DNA of 52,136 nucleotides from NCBI GenBank assembly GCA_029211065.1, contig JARGFK010000021.1, forward strand, positions 1 through 52,136. Direction: 5' to 3'. A model generated the notes under the pieces. That model had not been told where the DNA came from and made no database searches. It worked only from the letters and a program-made list of their open reading frames with translations. The translations under genes and the position numbers were made by a program. The stretch is from Desulfobacterales bacterium (GTDB taxonomy: Bacteria > Desulfobacterota > Desulfobacteria > Desulfobacterales > JARGFK01). Below are positions 10,387 through 18,630 of this stretch, piece by piece (position 1 is the stretch's first letter; each line of letters opens with the position of its first letter).

Positions 10387-11475
10387 TCACGTTTCGTCCG
10401 GTTTCAGCCGGCACAAGGAGGCGAGGAGTTCGGAAACCGCCGTACATTGGAGGCCGAAAGGCAGGTAGCCGGCGTATCCCAGAGCCGGCATTTCGAATAC
10501 CCGGAAGCGATCCACATAGGGGATGCTGTACTGCCACTTTGCCAGGCTGTAAAAATTCCACATTTCCCAGAACAGCCCGCAGACCAGCGCGGCCAGGGCG
10601 GATGAAATGATCAAACGCCAATCACCTGACGTTAATCCTTCCAGCACATGGGACTCTCCTGTAAGTACCTGCAGGGAAACAAGAACCATCAGCGGCGCCG
10701 ACCACAGCAGCGAGAAAAGGTGATCGGGCCAAACACCGGTCAGCGCCAGTCCGACGCCGGCAATCAGCAGGAAAATGCAGGCAATCTTTGGGGATTCGAA
10801 GAGACCCGTGGGGATATATTTTTCAAACCCTTTATGAAGCCATGAATATGTCAAAAGGTATTCGCGTACACTCATGACCGCCGGCAAAACCGTTGAAAAG
10901 GAAAGGGTCGCATACAAAAAGTATTCGCCGGGGCCGTAGCGGACGCCGACATAATGCCAGTTTTGCACAAAGCGGTTCAAGTATTCAAAAAACCACCAGA
11001 AAACAGCACTGGCCGGGAACAGCAATAAAAAATATCCCCGGTGTTCCGTGATCAGACAGCTTCCCCTGCGTCTGGATGAAAGGGCGTTGATGACCAGGAT
11101 AAAAGACAGCCACAGGGGGGTAAACGTATGGGGTTGAAAAAGCCCAAACCAATGGAAACGGGTCCATGCCAGCACCCAGAAAAGGAGGCCGGAAAAAAGA
11201 CCCAGCCATCCCCACCAGGGAAACGGGTATCGTTGGGTTGAGGGTGCCTCCAGCCAATTTTTGGCGCGAACGGCTCTGCGCACCAGGGGATAGAGCACCG
11301 CAAAGACAAACAACCCGTACCCCCCCCAAACCGTCCAGGAAAAAGGGGCATGCAGGACATAACGGGACCGGGGGGGGAACTCCAGATACCGGCCGATGGG
11401 ATGACCGGCCAGAACGACACCCAGCAAAGGGAGTCCCAGCAAAATGCCTGACAGGATAAAAAATTTACGGGCCAT
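10387..11475 (-). CDS. Polytopic membrane protein of unknown function
   Basis: 362 residues with about 9-10 predicted membrane helices and very high Trp and Phe content. The most conserved-looking part is the C-terminal third, with FWEMWNFYSLAKWQY, IPYVDRFRVFEMP and LGYAGYLPFGL; the charged residues within helices (E, R, D, K) suggest an enzyme or cofactor-binding membrane protein rather than a simple channel. I do not recognise the family with certainty. It is convergent with tRNA-Arg and follows the stress-protein gene on the same strand with a terminator in between. Confidence 0.75.
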   Translation of the reverse strand: MARKFFILSGILLGLPLLGVVLAGHPIGRYLEFPPRSRYVLHAPFSWTVWGGYGLFVFAVLYPLVRRAVRAKNWLEAPSTQRYPFPWWGWLGLFSGLLFWVLAWTRFHWFGLFQPHTFTPLWLSFILVINALSSRRRGSCLITEHRGYFLLLFPASAVFWWFFEYLNRFVQNWHYVGVRYGPGEYFLYATLSFSTVLPAVMSVREYLLTYSWLHKGFEKYIPTGLFESPKIACIFLLIAGVGLALTGVWPDHLFSLLWSAPLMVLVSLQVLTGESHVLEGLTSGDWRLIISSALAALVCGLFWEMWNFYSLAKWQYSIPYVDRFRVFEMPALGYAGYLPFGLQCTAVSELLASLCRLKPDET

Positions 11476-11551
11476 TTGTTTAGAGGCTATCGGGTGTGTT
11501 TGATTTTACGACCCGGGGTTATTCTCCAAACCGGCAGGGAGAATTTTTAAT

Positions 11552-11601
11552 ATTTAAATAATATAAATTTTCCAAATACGTTGACGTATTTAGGAAAATT
11601 T
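11552..11601 (-). terminator. Rho-independent terminator after the universal stress protein gene
   Basis: A 16/17-base stem with one bulge (AAATTTTCC...AAATACG against its complement) and a TCAA loop on the minus strand, followed by an A/T-rich tract. It begins 4 bases after the stop codon of the stress-protein gene. Confidence 0.8.
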
Positions 11602-11604
11602 ATG

Positions 11605-12525
11605 CTAAGTCGGGTTTTGCGCCTTTTTACAGACCGAGAGAACCGGGCAGGGTGCTCTGCGGACCACCCGGTCGGTCGTTGATCCCACAAATAGTTTTTC
11701 CACCAGACCTTGTCCGCGAACACCCAGCACAATCAGATCGATATCCTGGGATACGGCGTAGCGGGTCAATTCTTCATCGGGCTGCCCCTCCAGCAGCACC
11801 ATATTGGGTGAGCACCAGTTCAGGGCTTCGGGGGGAATCAGGGCGGCCAGTTTTTCCTTTAGATGCTGCTGCATGGGCGGTTGAGAATCCTCTTTGGTTT
11901 CTGTCGGCTTGGTTGCCGGGATCGGATAGGCCGGTTTTTCAATGACATGGACCAGATAAAGCTCGGACTGGAATTCCTGGGCCAGACTGAGGCCGTGTTG
12001 AAATGCCAGCGCCGCATCCGGTGAAAAATCACAGCCGATTAAGATGCGCTTAAACCTGAGGGGCCTGTCGACAACAGCGCGGGCATTCGACGCCGGGTCC
12101 GGTATAATCAGCAGCGGACAGGGTAGGATGCGCATGAGCCTCTCGGTAACAGATCCCAGCAGAAAGCGTTTCAGTCCGGAGCGGCCGTGGGTTGCGGCAA
12201 TAACCAGGTCGGCCGATTTCGTCGCGGCCAGGCGTGAAATTTCATCTGCGGTATGTCCCGTTGCAATGAGTGCTTCCCATTCCACCTGCTGCGGACCGAT
12301 GAGGCTGCCGAGCTGTTCCTGGACATAGCGGACCGCCTTGTCCTGCTGCTCGGCGGGGTCCAGCAGGATCTCTCCGTAAATCGCTGTGGACGGCAGGCCG
12401 ATGACATGGCAGAAATAGAGCTTGGTGTTGAATTCCTTTGCAAGGGAGATTGCAAATGGGATGGCGCGATTGGACAAATCGGAAAAATCGGTGGTGCAAA
12501 TGATACGTTTAAGTAAGACTCTCAT
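11605..12525 (-). CDS. Tandem universal stress protein (two UspA domains)
   Basis: About 306 residues with two UspA domains in a row (about 5-145 and 155-300). Each carries the nucleotide-binding motif: ATHGRSGLKRFLLGSVTERLMR in the first and GVRGQGLVEKLFVGSTTDRVVR in the second (G-2x-G-9x-G-S/T type), indicating ATP binding. Such proteins help cells survive starvation and redox or energy stress. Of two close start codons, the ATG at 12525 is preferred because GGAGG is 8 bases upstream; the one at 12531 is only 2 bases away. It is followed by its own terminator. Confidence 0.9.
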   Translation of the reverse strand: MRVLLKRIICTTDFSDLSNRAIPFAISLAKEFNTKLYFCHVIGLPSTAIYGEILLDPAEQQDKAVRYVQEQLGSLIGPQQVEWEALIATGHTADEISRLAATKSADLVIAATHGRSGLKRFLLGSVTERLMRILPCPLLIIPDPASNARAVVDRPLRFKRILIGCDFSPDAALAFQHGLSLAQEFQSELYLVHVIEKPAYPIPATKPTETKEDSQPPMQQHLKEKLAALIPPEALNWCSPNMVLLEGQPDEELTRYAVSQDIDLIVLGVRGQGLVEKLFVGSTTDRVVRRAPCPVLSVCKKAQNPT

Positions 12526-12904
12526 AGCCATTTCCTCCTTTTATAATGTAGGTTGGCGGCAGAGACAATGGTCACAAAGTTGCGTTCAGAGAGTATTCAA
12601 CAGCGTATGGATATTGAAGAACATGCTAAAACGCGTCGTTGCAGTTTCTTTATGCGATCAGGCGATTTGGGAAGTGATATGGAATGATTATAGGGAAAAG
12701 GCGCCGGTCTGTCAAAGAAAAAACTTTGGGATTTTTCCAACAGGGTTAATGATACGATACGGTTTTGTCTTGACGCCATCCGGTCCAGGGGTTAAAGGAT
12801 GATTTCGCATTAAAACCCATATGAACGGCGGTTATGCCCTGATTTCGCAATAGCCGGATGGAAGGGAAAAATCAGGCCGACCGATAAAATTAAAGGAGAG
12901 GATT

Positions 12905-13597
12905 ATGCCTGAGTTTGTGACCCTAAGCCCAAAGGAGTTGGAAGCGCTTAAAAAAAATTCAACGCCATCGGTTTGTAACGCCATCGAAACGTTTAATCTC
13001 CAGCGTAGAACCGAAGGATTCATAAAAGAGGATATTCATCCATTCTTTCCGGAGCTGGGGGTCATGGTCGGCTATGCCGCAACAGCCCGGGCCAGCGCCG
13101 CCAGCCCGCCGACGTCGGATCAGGCGGCGCTGCGATACGAGCTGATGAATCTGCTGCAGACCCTCCCGGAACCCCGCATCGTCGTTATTGAGGATATTGA
13201 TTCACCGGACTGCCTGGGGGCTTTCTGGGGCGAGGTCCAGACCAACATCCATAAATCACTGGGGTGCATCGGTACCGTAACCAACGGTGGCGTCAGGGAC
13301 CTGGACGAGGTTCGTGCCATGAAGTTCCAACTGTTTGCAAAGAGGGCCATCCCTTCCCACGCCTATGTTCACCTGGTTGATGTCGGCAAGCCGGTTACCA
13401 TCGGCGGACTGACCATCAAAACCGGGGATATTATCCATGGAGACCAGCACGGGGTGACGCGGGTCCCGGGCGAAGTTGTCCCTGAAATCCCCGGGGCGGT
13501 AAAAAAAATAGAGGAAAAAGAACAGGAGATCATCCGCTATTGCCGCTCGTCGGCGTTCACTGTTGAAGGTCTCAAGCGTTTGCAAAAACAGGGATGA
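12905..13597 (+). CDS. RraA-like / HMG-CHA aldolase-family protein
   Basis: 230 residues of the RraA / 4-hydroxy-4-methyl-2-oxoglutarate aldolase fold (formerly annotated as dimethylmenaquinone methyltransferase). The family's G-x20-R-D motif is present (WGE at 108-110, then GTVTNGGVRDLDEV with Arg 131 and Asp 132), so it could be a divalent-metal lyase of a 4-hydroxy-2-oxo acid or oxaloacetate decarboxylase. AAAGGAGAGG precedes the ATG. It is 15 bases from azlC, so it forms an operon with the AzlCD exporter. The 379-base region before it shows no gene; TTGACG...TTAAAG near 12771 is a weak promoter candidate. Confidence 0.8.
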   Translation: MPEFVTLSPKELEALKKNSTPSVCNAIETFNLQRRTEGFIKEDIHPFFPELGVMVGYAATARASAASPPTSDQAALRYELMNLLQTLPEPRIVVIEDIDSPDCLGAFWGEVQTNIHKSLGCIGTVTNGGVRDLDEVRAMKFQLFAKRAIPSHAYVHLVDVGKPVTIGGLTIKTGDIIHGDQHGVTRVPGEVVPEIPGAVKKIEEKEQEIIRYCRSSAFTVEGLKRLQKQG

Positions 13598-13612
13598 TAT
13601 CTGCTGTAACAA

Positions 13613-14326
13613 ATGGTAATCATTCCAAATAAAACCAAAGTTCCTATCGGTCGGGTGCTGAAAGACGGCGCGTTGGCAGCCTGGCCGATTTGTCTGGGAT
13701 ATATACCCATCGGCCTGGCCTTCGGGGTGCTGGCCCAGAAAGCCGGTTTGCACCCATTTGCCATCGGGATGATGTCCCTGTTTGTCTTTGCCGGAAGCTC
13801 CCAATTCATCGCGTTATCCATGCTTGCGGCCGGCGCCGCACCCCTTGCGATTATCCTGACGGCCTTTACGGTGAACCTGAGGCACTTTCTGATGAGCTCC
13901 TCCCTGGCGATGTATATGGGACAGACCTCCAAAAAACGGCTGTCCCTGTTTGCCTATGGCGTTACGGATGAAAGTTTTGCCGTAAACCTGTTCCGTTTCC
14001 GGCAGGGCGGCTGGGATGTAAAGCGGGCGCTGACGGTCAATCACATCGCAAATATAGCCTGGGTGGCGAGCACCCTGATGGGCGGGTACGGGGGGGAACT
14101 GATACCGGAGCGTGCCCTCGGCATCGACTATGCCCTGAACAGTATGTTCATCTGCCTGCTGGTATTTCAATTGCGGGGGAAAAAATATGTGATAACGGCG
14201 GTGCTTTCAGGCGGCATAGCAGTCCTGCTGGCCCTGGTGCTCCCGGGGAATTCATATGTTGTCTTGGCATCGATTATAGCGGCGACGCTGGCTGTCTATC
14301 TGGGCAGAAAGGGAGCTCAGTCGTGA
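13613..14326 (+). CDS. azlC: AzlC-family branched-chain amino acid exporter, large subunit
   Basis: 237 residues, about 7 membrane helices. AzlC family signature regions are PICLGYIPIGLAFGVLAQKAG, FAGSSQFIALSML and NLRHFLMSS. With AzlD it forms an inner-membrane exporter of branched-chain amino acids or analogues such as azaleucine. The stop codon overlaps the start of azlD. The ribosome-binding site is weak, suggesting coupling to the upstream lyase gene. Confidence 0.92.
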   Translation: MVIIPNKTKVPIGRVLKDGALAAWPICLGYIPIGLAFGVLAQKAGLHPFAIGMMSLFVFAGSSQFIALSMLAAGAAPLAIILTAFTVNLRHFLMSSSLAMYMGQTSKKRLSLFAYGVTDESFAVNLFRFRQGGWDVKRALTVNHIANIAWVASTLMGGYGGELIPERALGIDYALNSMFICLLVFQLRGKKYVITAVLSGGIAVLLALVLPGNSYVVLASIIAATLAVYLGRKGAQS

Positions 14327-14649
14327 TGCCGGCAAGTGATTATATCCTTCTGGTCTTTGCCATGGGGCTTGTTACCTATGTGCCCCGCTGGGCGCCCCTT
14401 TTTTTTCTGACGTCCCGCCGCCTGCCGGACAGGATGATCGAATGGCTCGATCTGATCCCGGCAGCCATTCTCAGCGCCTTGCTGCTGCCGGCGCTTCTGT
14501 TGAGCGCTGAACCGCGCCAAATGTCTCTGCTCCGGCCGGAACTGCTGGTGGCCGTGCCCACTTTTTTGTTCGCCCTGAAAACGAAATCGCTGGGCTCAAC
14601 AGTCGTTGTGGGGATGATGCTTTACTGGCTGGCCGGCAGGTTTATTTAG
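14323..14649 (+). CDS. azlD: AzlD-family exporter, small subunit
   Basis: 108 residues, four predicted membrane helices; the motif TYVPRWAPLFFLTSRRLPDRMIEWLDLIPAAILSALLLP is typical of AzlD. It starts at GTG 14323 or ATG 14326, both following AAGGGAG and both overlapping the azlC stop, so translation is coupled. It partners AzlC. Confidence 0.92.
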   Translation: MMPASDYILLVFAMGLVTYVPRWAPLFFLTSRRLPDRMIEWLDLIPAAILSALLLPALLLSAEPRQMSLLRPELLVAVPTFLFALKTKSLGSTVVVGMMLYWLAGRFI

Positions 14650-14754
14650 ACTGGTTGTCACAAATATGTTCCAGTTGAATGATCTCCATATATCTGCTAC
14701 GCCAGCCGCCGGCTGAATCGGAACGTCTTGTTGGCAACTGCTATAGACGCTATC

Positions 14755-15668
14755 TCAAACAAGTTTTTCCCCGGCGACTTCTTCCTGCCAGCAGACCACA
14801 GCCGTATGATCGGAGCCTTCCGGCAATGAGGATCGGGCGGCCGCCCACAGTTCCCGGCAGAGACTGCTGAACAGGGCGGGCGTACGGCTCTCCCGGGCCA
14901 TCTGGACGGCCGTACTCAGGTCTTTGAGCATGAGGTCCAGTGAAAACCCCGAATCGAACGAGCGCGACAGAATGAATTGCTTGAACTTATTCTCAGTACT
15001 GTTGTTGCGGCCGGTTGAGCTGTTCAGCACATCGATCATGACGGCGGGGTCGAGGTTAAAGCGGCGGCCGACAATCAGTGCTTCAGCCGCAGCAATCAAA
15101 CCGGCGGCTGAAACCAGATTGTTCAGCACCTTCATGGCATGGCCGGAGCCCAGTTGACCCGTTTGAAAAATCCGGTCTCCCATTGTCTGCAACAGCGGGC
15201 GGCAGCGGGTGATCTGGGTCTTTTGGCCGCCGGCCATGATTGCCAGCGTGCCGGATTTTGCCCGGCCCACGCCGCCTGAAACCGGCGCGTCGATCATGGC
15301 AATACCCTGTTTCGCCAGGATGCGGCCGAGGTCGCGGGTTCCGCTGGGGAAGAAGAACTCATGTCGATGAGCACCGCCTTCTGTGGCATCGATAATAGAA
15401 GCGACGGTGTTCCGCGACGGTCTTCTTCCAGAACCACCCGACGGACCGTATCGCCGTCGGGAAGCATGGTAATCACCGCCTGGTTGTTGCGGCCGGCTTC
15501 GCCGGCGTCGGCAGCCGGTCTGGCGTGATATTGCCTGCTGAACGATTTCAGTACCCGGGGATTCACATCAAATACCGTCAGGTTAAAACCCGCCTCAGCC
15601 AGCCGGGCGGCCATGGGACGCCCCATGTTCCCTAGTCCGATAAAACCGATATCCATCAACCGTTTCAT
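14755..15668 (-). pseudogene. Frameshifted NAD-binding beta-hydroxyacid dehydrogenase (3-hydroxyisobutyrate dehydrogenase-like)
   Basis: Two overlapping frames together make one normal-length enzyme. The first (15668-15294) has the Rossmann motif GFIGLGNMGRPMAARLAEAGF and ends ...VLIDMSSSSPAEPATS; the second (to 14755) resumes with MIDAPVSGGVGRAKSGTLAIMAGG and carries the helical dimer domain with GSGHAMKVLNN, holding the catalytic Lys. Adding one G near 15341-15343 restores a continuous frame (SSSPAGTRDLGRILAKQG). So it is either a recent frameshift or a sequencing error. It follows dadA by 4 bases and would reduce or oxidise a 3-hydroxy acid. Confidence 0.85.
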
Positions 15669-15672
15669 CTTT

Positions 15673-16965
15673 TCACCTTTTACCTGTAATTTGTTCGGAT
15701 AGAATTCTGCCGCTGCCGCAGCCCATGGTCAATCCCAGCGTGCCGTGCCCGGTGTTTAACCACAGATTCAGATAATCGCTGCGGCCGATGTAGGGAACAT
15801 TCGAGGGGGTAGCCGGACGCAGACCGGTCCAGAATACGGCCCGGTCATAGTCCCCGGCTGCCGGGATGACACCCCGGGCGTTTTCAACAATCGCCCGGCA
15901 GCGAACCGGATTTAAGGCGGTGCTGTAGCCGCTCAATTCCGCCGTGCCGGCAACCCGCAGCCGGTCGCCCAGACGGGAGTAGACCAGTTTGTACTGGTCG
16001 TCGGTCAGACTGACCCGGGGAGCACCGTACGCACCTGCGGTGGAAACGGTAATGGAATACCCTTTGGCCGGATAAATATTGAGATAAATACCGATTTTTC
16101 TCAAGAGCGGTGCGCTGTAAGATCCCAGGGCCACGACATAATTTCTGCTCCGGTAGCGTTTCGTGCGGCCTGATGCGCTGTCCCTGAGGTTAACGCCGGA
16201 AATGGTGCGAGCCCCCTTGTCATACTCGAAACCGACCAGTTCGGTGCGGTATAAAAACGCGACGCCCCTGCGGCGGCATACCTTGGCCAGTTCAACCGTA
16301 AATATGCGGGCGTCACCGCTTTCATCCCGGTCGGTGTAAGTTCCGCCGACAATATCGCCGGCGGAATAGGTCAGGGCCGGTTCGATTTCCAGGATGCGAC
16401 GGGTGCCCACCACCTGCCGGTGGCAGCCGTATCGCTGCATGAATTCAGCCACCTCAACGGCGTTTTCAAATTCCCGCAGATCCCGGTAAAAATGGAGGAT
16501 TCCCAGCGTGCGCTGATCGTACTGGATCCCTTCGCGCTTGCGGACTTCCTGTAACTGGGTCCGGGAATAGGTGGCCAGGTTGACGATTTGCGCAATATTG
16601 CGGTGGGTCCGGTGCGGCAGGCATTCCAGCAGCCACTGCAGCAGCCACCACCACTGGTAAGGATCCAGCCGGGGGCGGTACAGCAGCGGCGCGTCTTTCC
16701 GGGTCAGCCATTTCAGGACTTTCACAGGCGCCGACGGATTGGCCCAGGGCTCGGCGTGACTGACGGAGATTTGCCCGCCGTTTGCAAATGAAGTTTCCAG
16801 GCCGGGGCCGGGCTGTCGGTCGATCACCACAACGGACTGCCCCTGGCGGGAAAGCCAGTAGGCCGTGTTGACGCCGATAATACCTGCTCCCAGCACAATC
16901 GTATCGATATCTTTGGTGGATGTCGTCAAAGGCCTTATTCCAATCAAAAAATTATTTGGGATCAC
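15673..16965 (-). CDS. dadA: D-amino acid dehydrogenase, small-subunit type (DadA-like)
   Basis: 430 residues, FAD-dependent oxidoreductase of the DAO family. VLGAGIIGVNTAYWLSRQG is the FAD-binding GxGxxG motif; DRQPGPGLETSFANGGQIS and WANPSAPVKVLKWL are close to DadA of E. coli type. It oxidises D-amino acids to 2-oxo acids, passing electrons to the membrane chain. The N-terminus is uncertain: the open frame starts at GTG 16965, but the true start may be a few codons later near the TTG before ACGACATCC. The downstream gene, 4 bases away, is a beta-hydroxyacid dehydrogenase. Confidence 0.85.
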   Translation of the reverse strand: MIPNNFLIGIRPLTTSTKDIDTIVLGAGIIGVNTAYWLSRQGQSVVVIDRQPGPGLETSFANGGQISVSHAEPWANPSAPVKVLKWLTRKDAPLLYRPRLDPYQWWWLLQWLLECLPHRTHRNIAQIVNLATYSRTQLQEVRKREGIQYDQRTLGILHFYRDLREFENAVEVAEFMQRYGCHRQVVGTRRILEIEPALTYSAGDIVGGTYTDRDESGDARIFTVELAKVCRRRGVAFLYRTELVGFEYDKGARTISGVNLRDSASGRTKRYRSRNYVVALGSYSAPLLRKIGIYLNIYPAKGYSITVSTAGAYGAPRVSLTDDQYKLVYSRLGDRLRVAGTAELSGYSTALNPVRCRAIVENARGVIPAAGDYDRAVFWTGLRPATPSNVPYIGRSDYLNLWLNTGHGTLGLTMGCGSGRILSEQITGKR

Positions 16966-16979
16966 CTCGATAAAGCTTG

Positions 16980-17133
16980 GTGATCCTATAAGGGTTCAAG
17001 GATTCCAGGGTTCAGGGGTTTGGTTTTAGTAATTTTATCAGTATTCCAGCACCCGTCCAATTGCTTCGATATCTCTCTGAATCTTTACATACATATCATT
17101 TCTAAGCATTTCCCTTGACCCCTCTCAGGATCA
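16980..17133. repeat. Inverted octamer-repeat element
   Basis: An 8-base-period tract, consensus AGGRTTCM, runs from 16991 to 17022. Its neighbourhood (TGATCCTATAAGGGTTCAAG at 16981) is matched in inverted form by 17112-17133 with roughly four in five bases the same. The whole fills the gap between dadA and the Smr gene. Inside is a 23-codon open frame that I do not call a gene. Confidence 0.65.
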
Positions 17134-17847
17134 TCAACTGATTTGGAGATGATCCTTTTTTTTACGCCACCGCTTGGTCAGCGGGCGCTGGCGCAGCAGC
17201 ACATAGGTGGCGCCGGCGCCGCCGTCACAGGCCCTGGCGCTGGAGAAGGCAATGACCCGGTTGCGCCAGCGGCCGCGGGTCAGCCAGTCGTAAACCCGGG
17301 TTTTCAAAACCGGCTCCGCCGGTGACGAGAGGCCTCTGCCATGGATCACCAGGACCGCCCTTTTCCCCATTTTAACGGCGGTGGTCATAAAGGATTCAAA
17401 GGCGTCTTTGGCGGCGGCAACGCTGAGTCCGTGCAAATCGATGAATGCCTGGATCGAAAAATCACCCCGATGGAGACGCCGGGTCATCAGCTCCGGGACC
17501 CTGTATCCGGTTCCTTCTATGTATTCAGGTGTATCGGATATGACAAAACCATCCCCCCGGCAGACAAGGTTTTTTAACTGAATCAGCGCATCCCTATCGG
17601 GATTACAGGGGGATGCTTTCGGCCGCGACGTATTTACAGGTTTTGGGGTGCGATTTCGGCGCAGGATAGGGGTGACGTCTGACATGGCCGAGCGGAACAG
17701 CTCATGTTCGCTTTGAACACAAGGTTGAATTAAAGCCGGCCGGCCGGCAGTTGCCGGGGCATCCGGCGGGGGAACGGAACGGTTTTTCAGAAGAATTTTT
17801 AAATCGCTGAAAGATTTAAGCACTTTTTGGGGTTTGGAAGACCTCAT
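17134..17847 (-). CDS. Smr-domain protein
   Basis: About 237 residues. The C-terminal Smr domain (about 135-225) has IDLHGLSVAAAKDAFESFM, VLVIHGRGLSS and GGAGATYVLLR, the LDLHG/HGxG/GGxGAT signature of small MutS-related nucleases. Stand-alone bacterial Smr proteins are linked to DNA nicking or, for some, mRNA cleavage on ribosomes. The N-terminal 120 residues are low-complexity and basic. The ATG at 17847 has AAGG 7 bases upstream and is preferred over the GTG at 17853. It lies 12 bases after the Nudix gene, so the two are co-transcribed. Confidence 0.88.
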   Translation of the reverse strand: MRSSKPQKVLKSFSDLKILLKNRSVPPPDAPATAGRPALIQPCVQSEHELFRSAMSDVTPILRRNRTPKPVNTSRPKASPCNPDRDALIQLKNLVCRGDGFVISDTPEYIEGTGYRVPELMTRRLHRGDFSIQAFIDLHGLSVAAAKDAFESFMTTAVKMGKRAVLVIHGRGLSSPAEPVLKTRVYDWLTRGRWRNRVIAFSSARACDGGAGATYVLLRQRPLTKRWRKKKDHLQIS

Positions 17848-17859
17848 GTCCACACCTTA

Positions 17860-18306
17860 TCATGTTTTCCGGAATCGGAAGACCTCGTTTTTTGCGATTC
17901 CATTTTTATATCGAAAGTAGTCGCTGATGATTCCGGCATGGTCGAAAACCAGGGGCTTCGGCAGGGTTTTCTCTGTGAAAAGGCCCAGGGCGCCGGCGTC
18001 GTCACCTGCCCTGGGGACCCCGGAAGCCGTGGCAATAAAAACGGTGGAAATGCTGTGGTGGCGCGGGTCGCGCCGGGGGTCTGAATAGGTATGAAACTGT
18101 TCCACCAGCTCAACATCCAGTGAAGTTTCCTCCCGGGCCTCGCGGATTGCGGAATGTTCCAGCGGCTCGCCGTAATCGACAAAACCTCCCGGCAGGGCCC
18201 AGCCCGGCGGGGGATTGGCTCTTTGGATCAAAACAATTTTTCGGTCGATTTCGATGATTATGTCAACCGTAATAAAAGGATTTTTATATTTGGTTTTCAT
18301 ATTCAT
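17860..18306 (-). CDS. Nudix hydrolase
   Basis: 148 residues. Nudix box [24 protein letters not shown] at 40-63 with Gly 41, Glu 47, Arg 55 and the Glu pair 59-60; the usual final Gly is Ser. The surroundings ([26 protein letters not shown]) resemble ADP-ribose or NADH-type pyrophosphatases. It removes nucleoside diphosphate derivatives; the substrate is not decidable. It is upstream of the Smr gene on the same strand. Confidence 0.9.
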   Translation of the reverse strand: MNMKTKYKNPFITVDIIIEIDRKIVLIQRANPPPGWALPGGFVDYGEPLEHSAIREAREETSLDVELVEQFHTYSDPRRDPRHHSISTVFIATASGVPRAGDDAGALGLFTEKTLPKPLVFDHAGIISDYFRYKNGIAKNEVFRFRKT

Positions 18307-18361
18307 GTGCTCAAATGCAGCCTATCGCTTCTGACCGCGGATAAATGTTCCGGCGCTTGGC

Positions 18362-18490
18362 GGTTGTTTGTGGTTCGTTGTCAGTTGAAATTTTCTGCCC
18401 AGCCGCTAAGGTTCTGCTTGAAGATAATGATTCAACAATTTGATTTTATATCAATTGCTACGGACAACGGACAACCAGCAACGGACAGCG
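18362..18490. repeat. Inverted pair of heptamer arrays in a 324-base gap
   Basis: 18363-18387 has a 7-base period with consensus GTTGTYN; 18460-18487 holds four copies of ACGGACA-like heptamers, which is the inverted form of the same word. Together they could form a hairpin of about 130 bases. The gap 18307-18630 between the divergent Nudix and CoA-transferase genes otherwise holds only the promoter candidate listed separately. Confidence 0.7.
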
Positions 18491-18564
18491 TGCATTTTGG
18501 TTATATTAACAGTCAACCGTGGGCGGGTCAATTGTTACCTGAGGCGTGCATGAAAATTGATCTC

Positions 18565-18593
18565 TTGACTACGGGCTTTAATTGGGAGATATA
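18565..18593 (+). promoter_or_regulatory. Candidate promoter of the CoA-transferase/GNAT gene
   Basis: TTGACT at 18565-18570 is followed after 17 bases by GATATA (18588-18593). The -35 box is good, the -10 box only fair. The gene's ATG is 38 bases further on, with AGGAGG at 18619-18624. Confidence 0.4.
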
Positions 18594-18630
18594 GGCCTCA
18601 TAATATTACCTATTTTTCAGGAGGAATTAC

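Noticed and set aside
17038-17109. 23-codon minus-strand frame (MLRNDMYVKIQRDIEAIGRVLEY) with AAGGGAA upstream
   Set aside because: It lies inside an inverted-repeat element and has no family match I know; too short to call.
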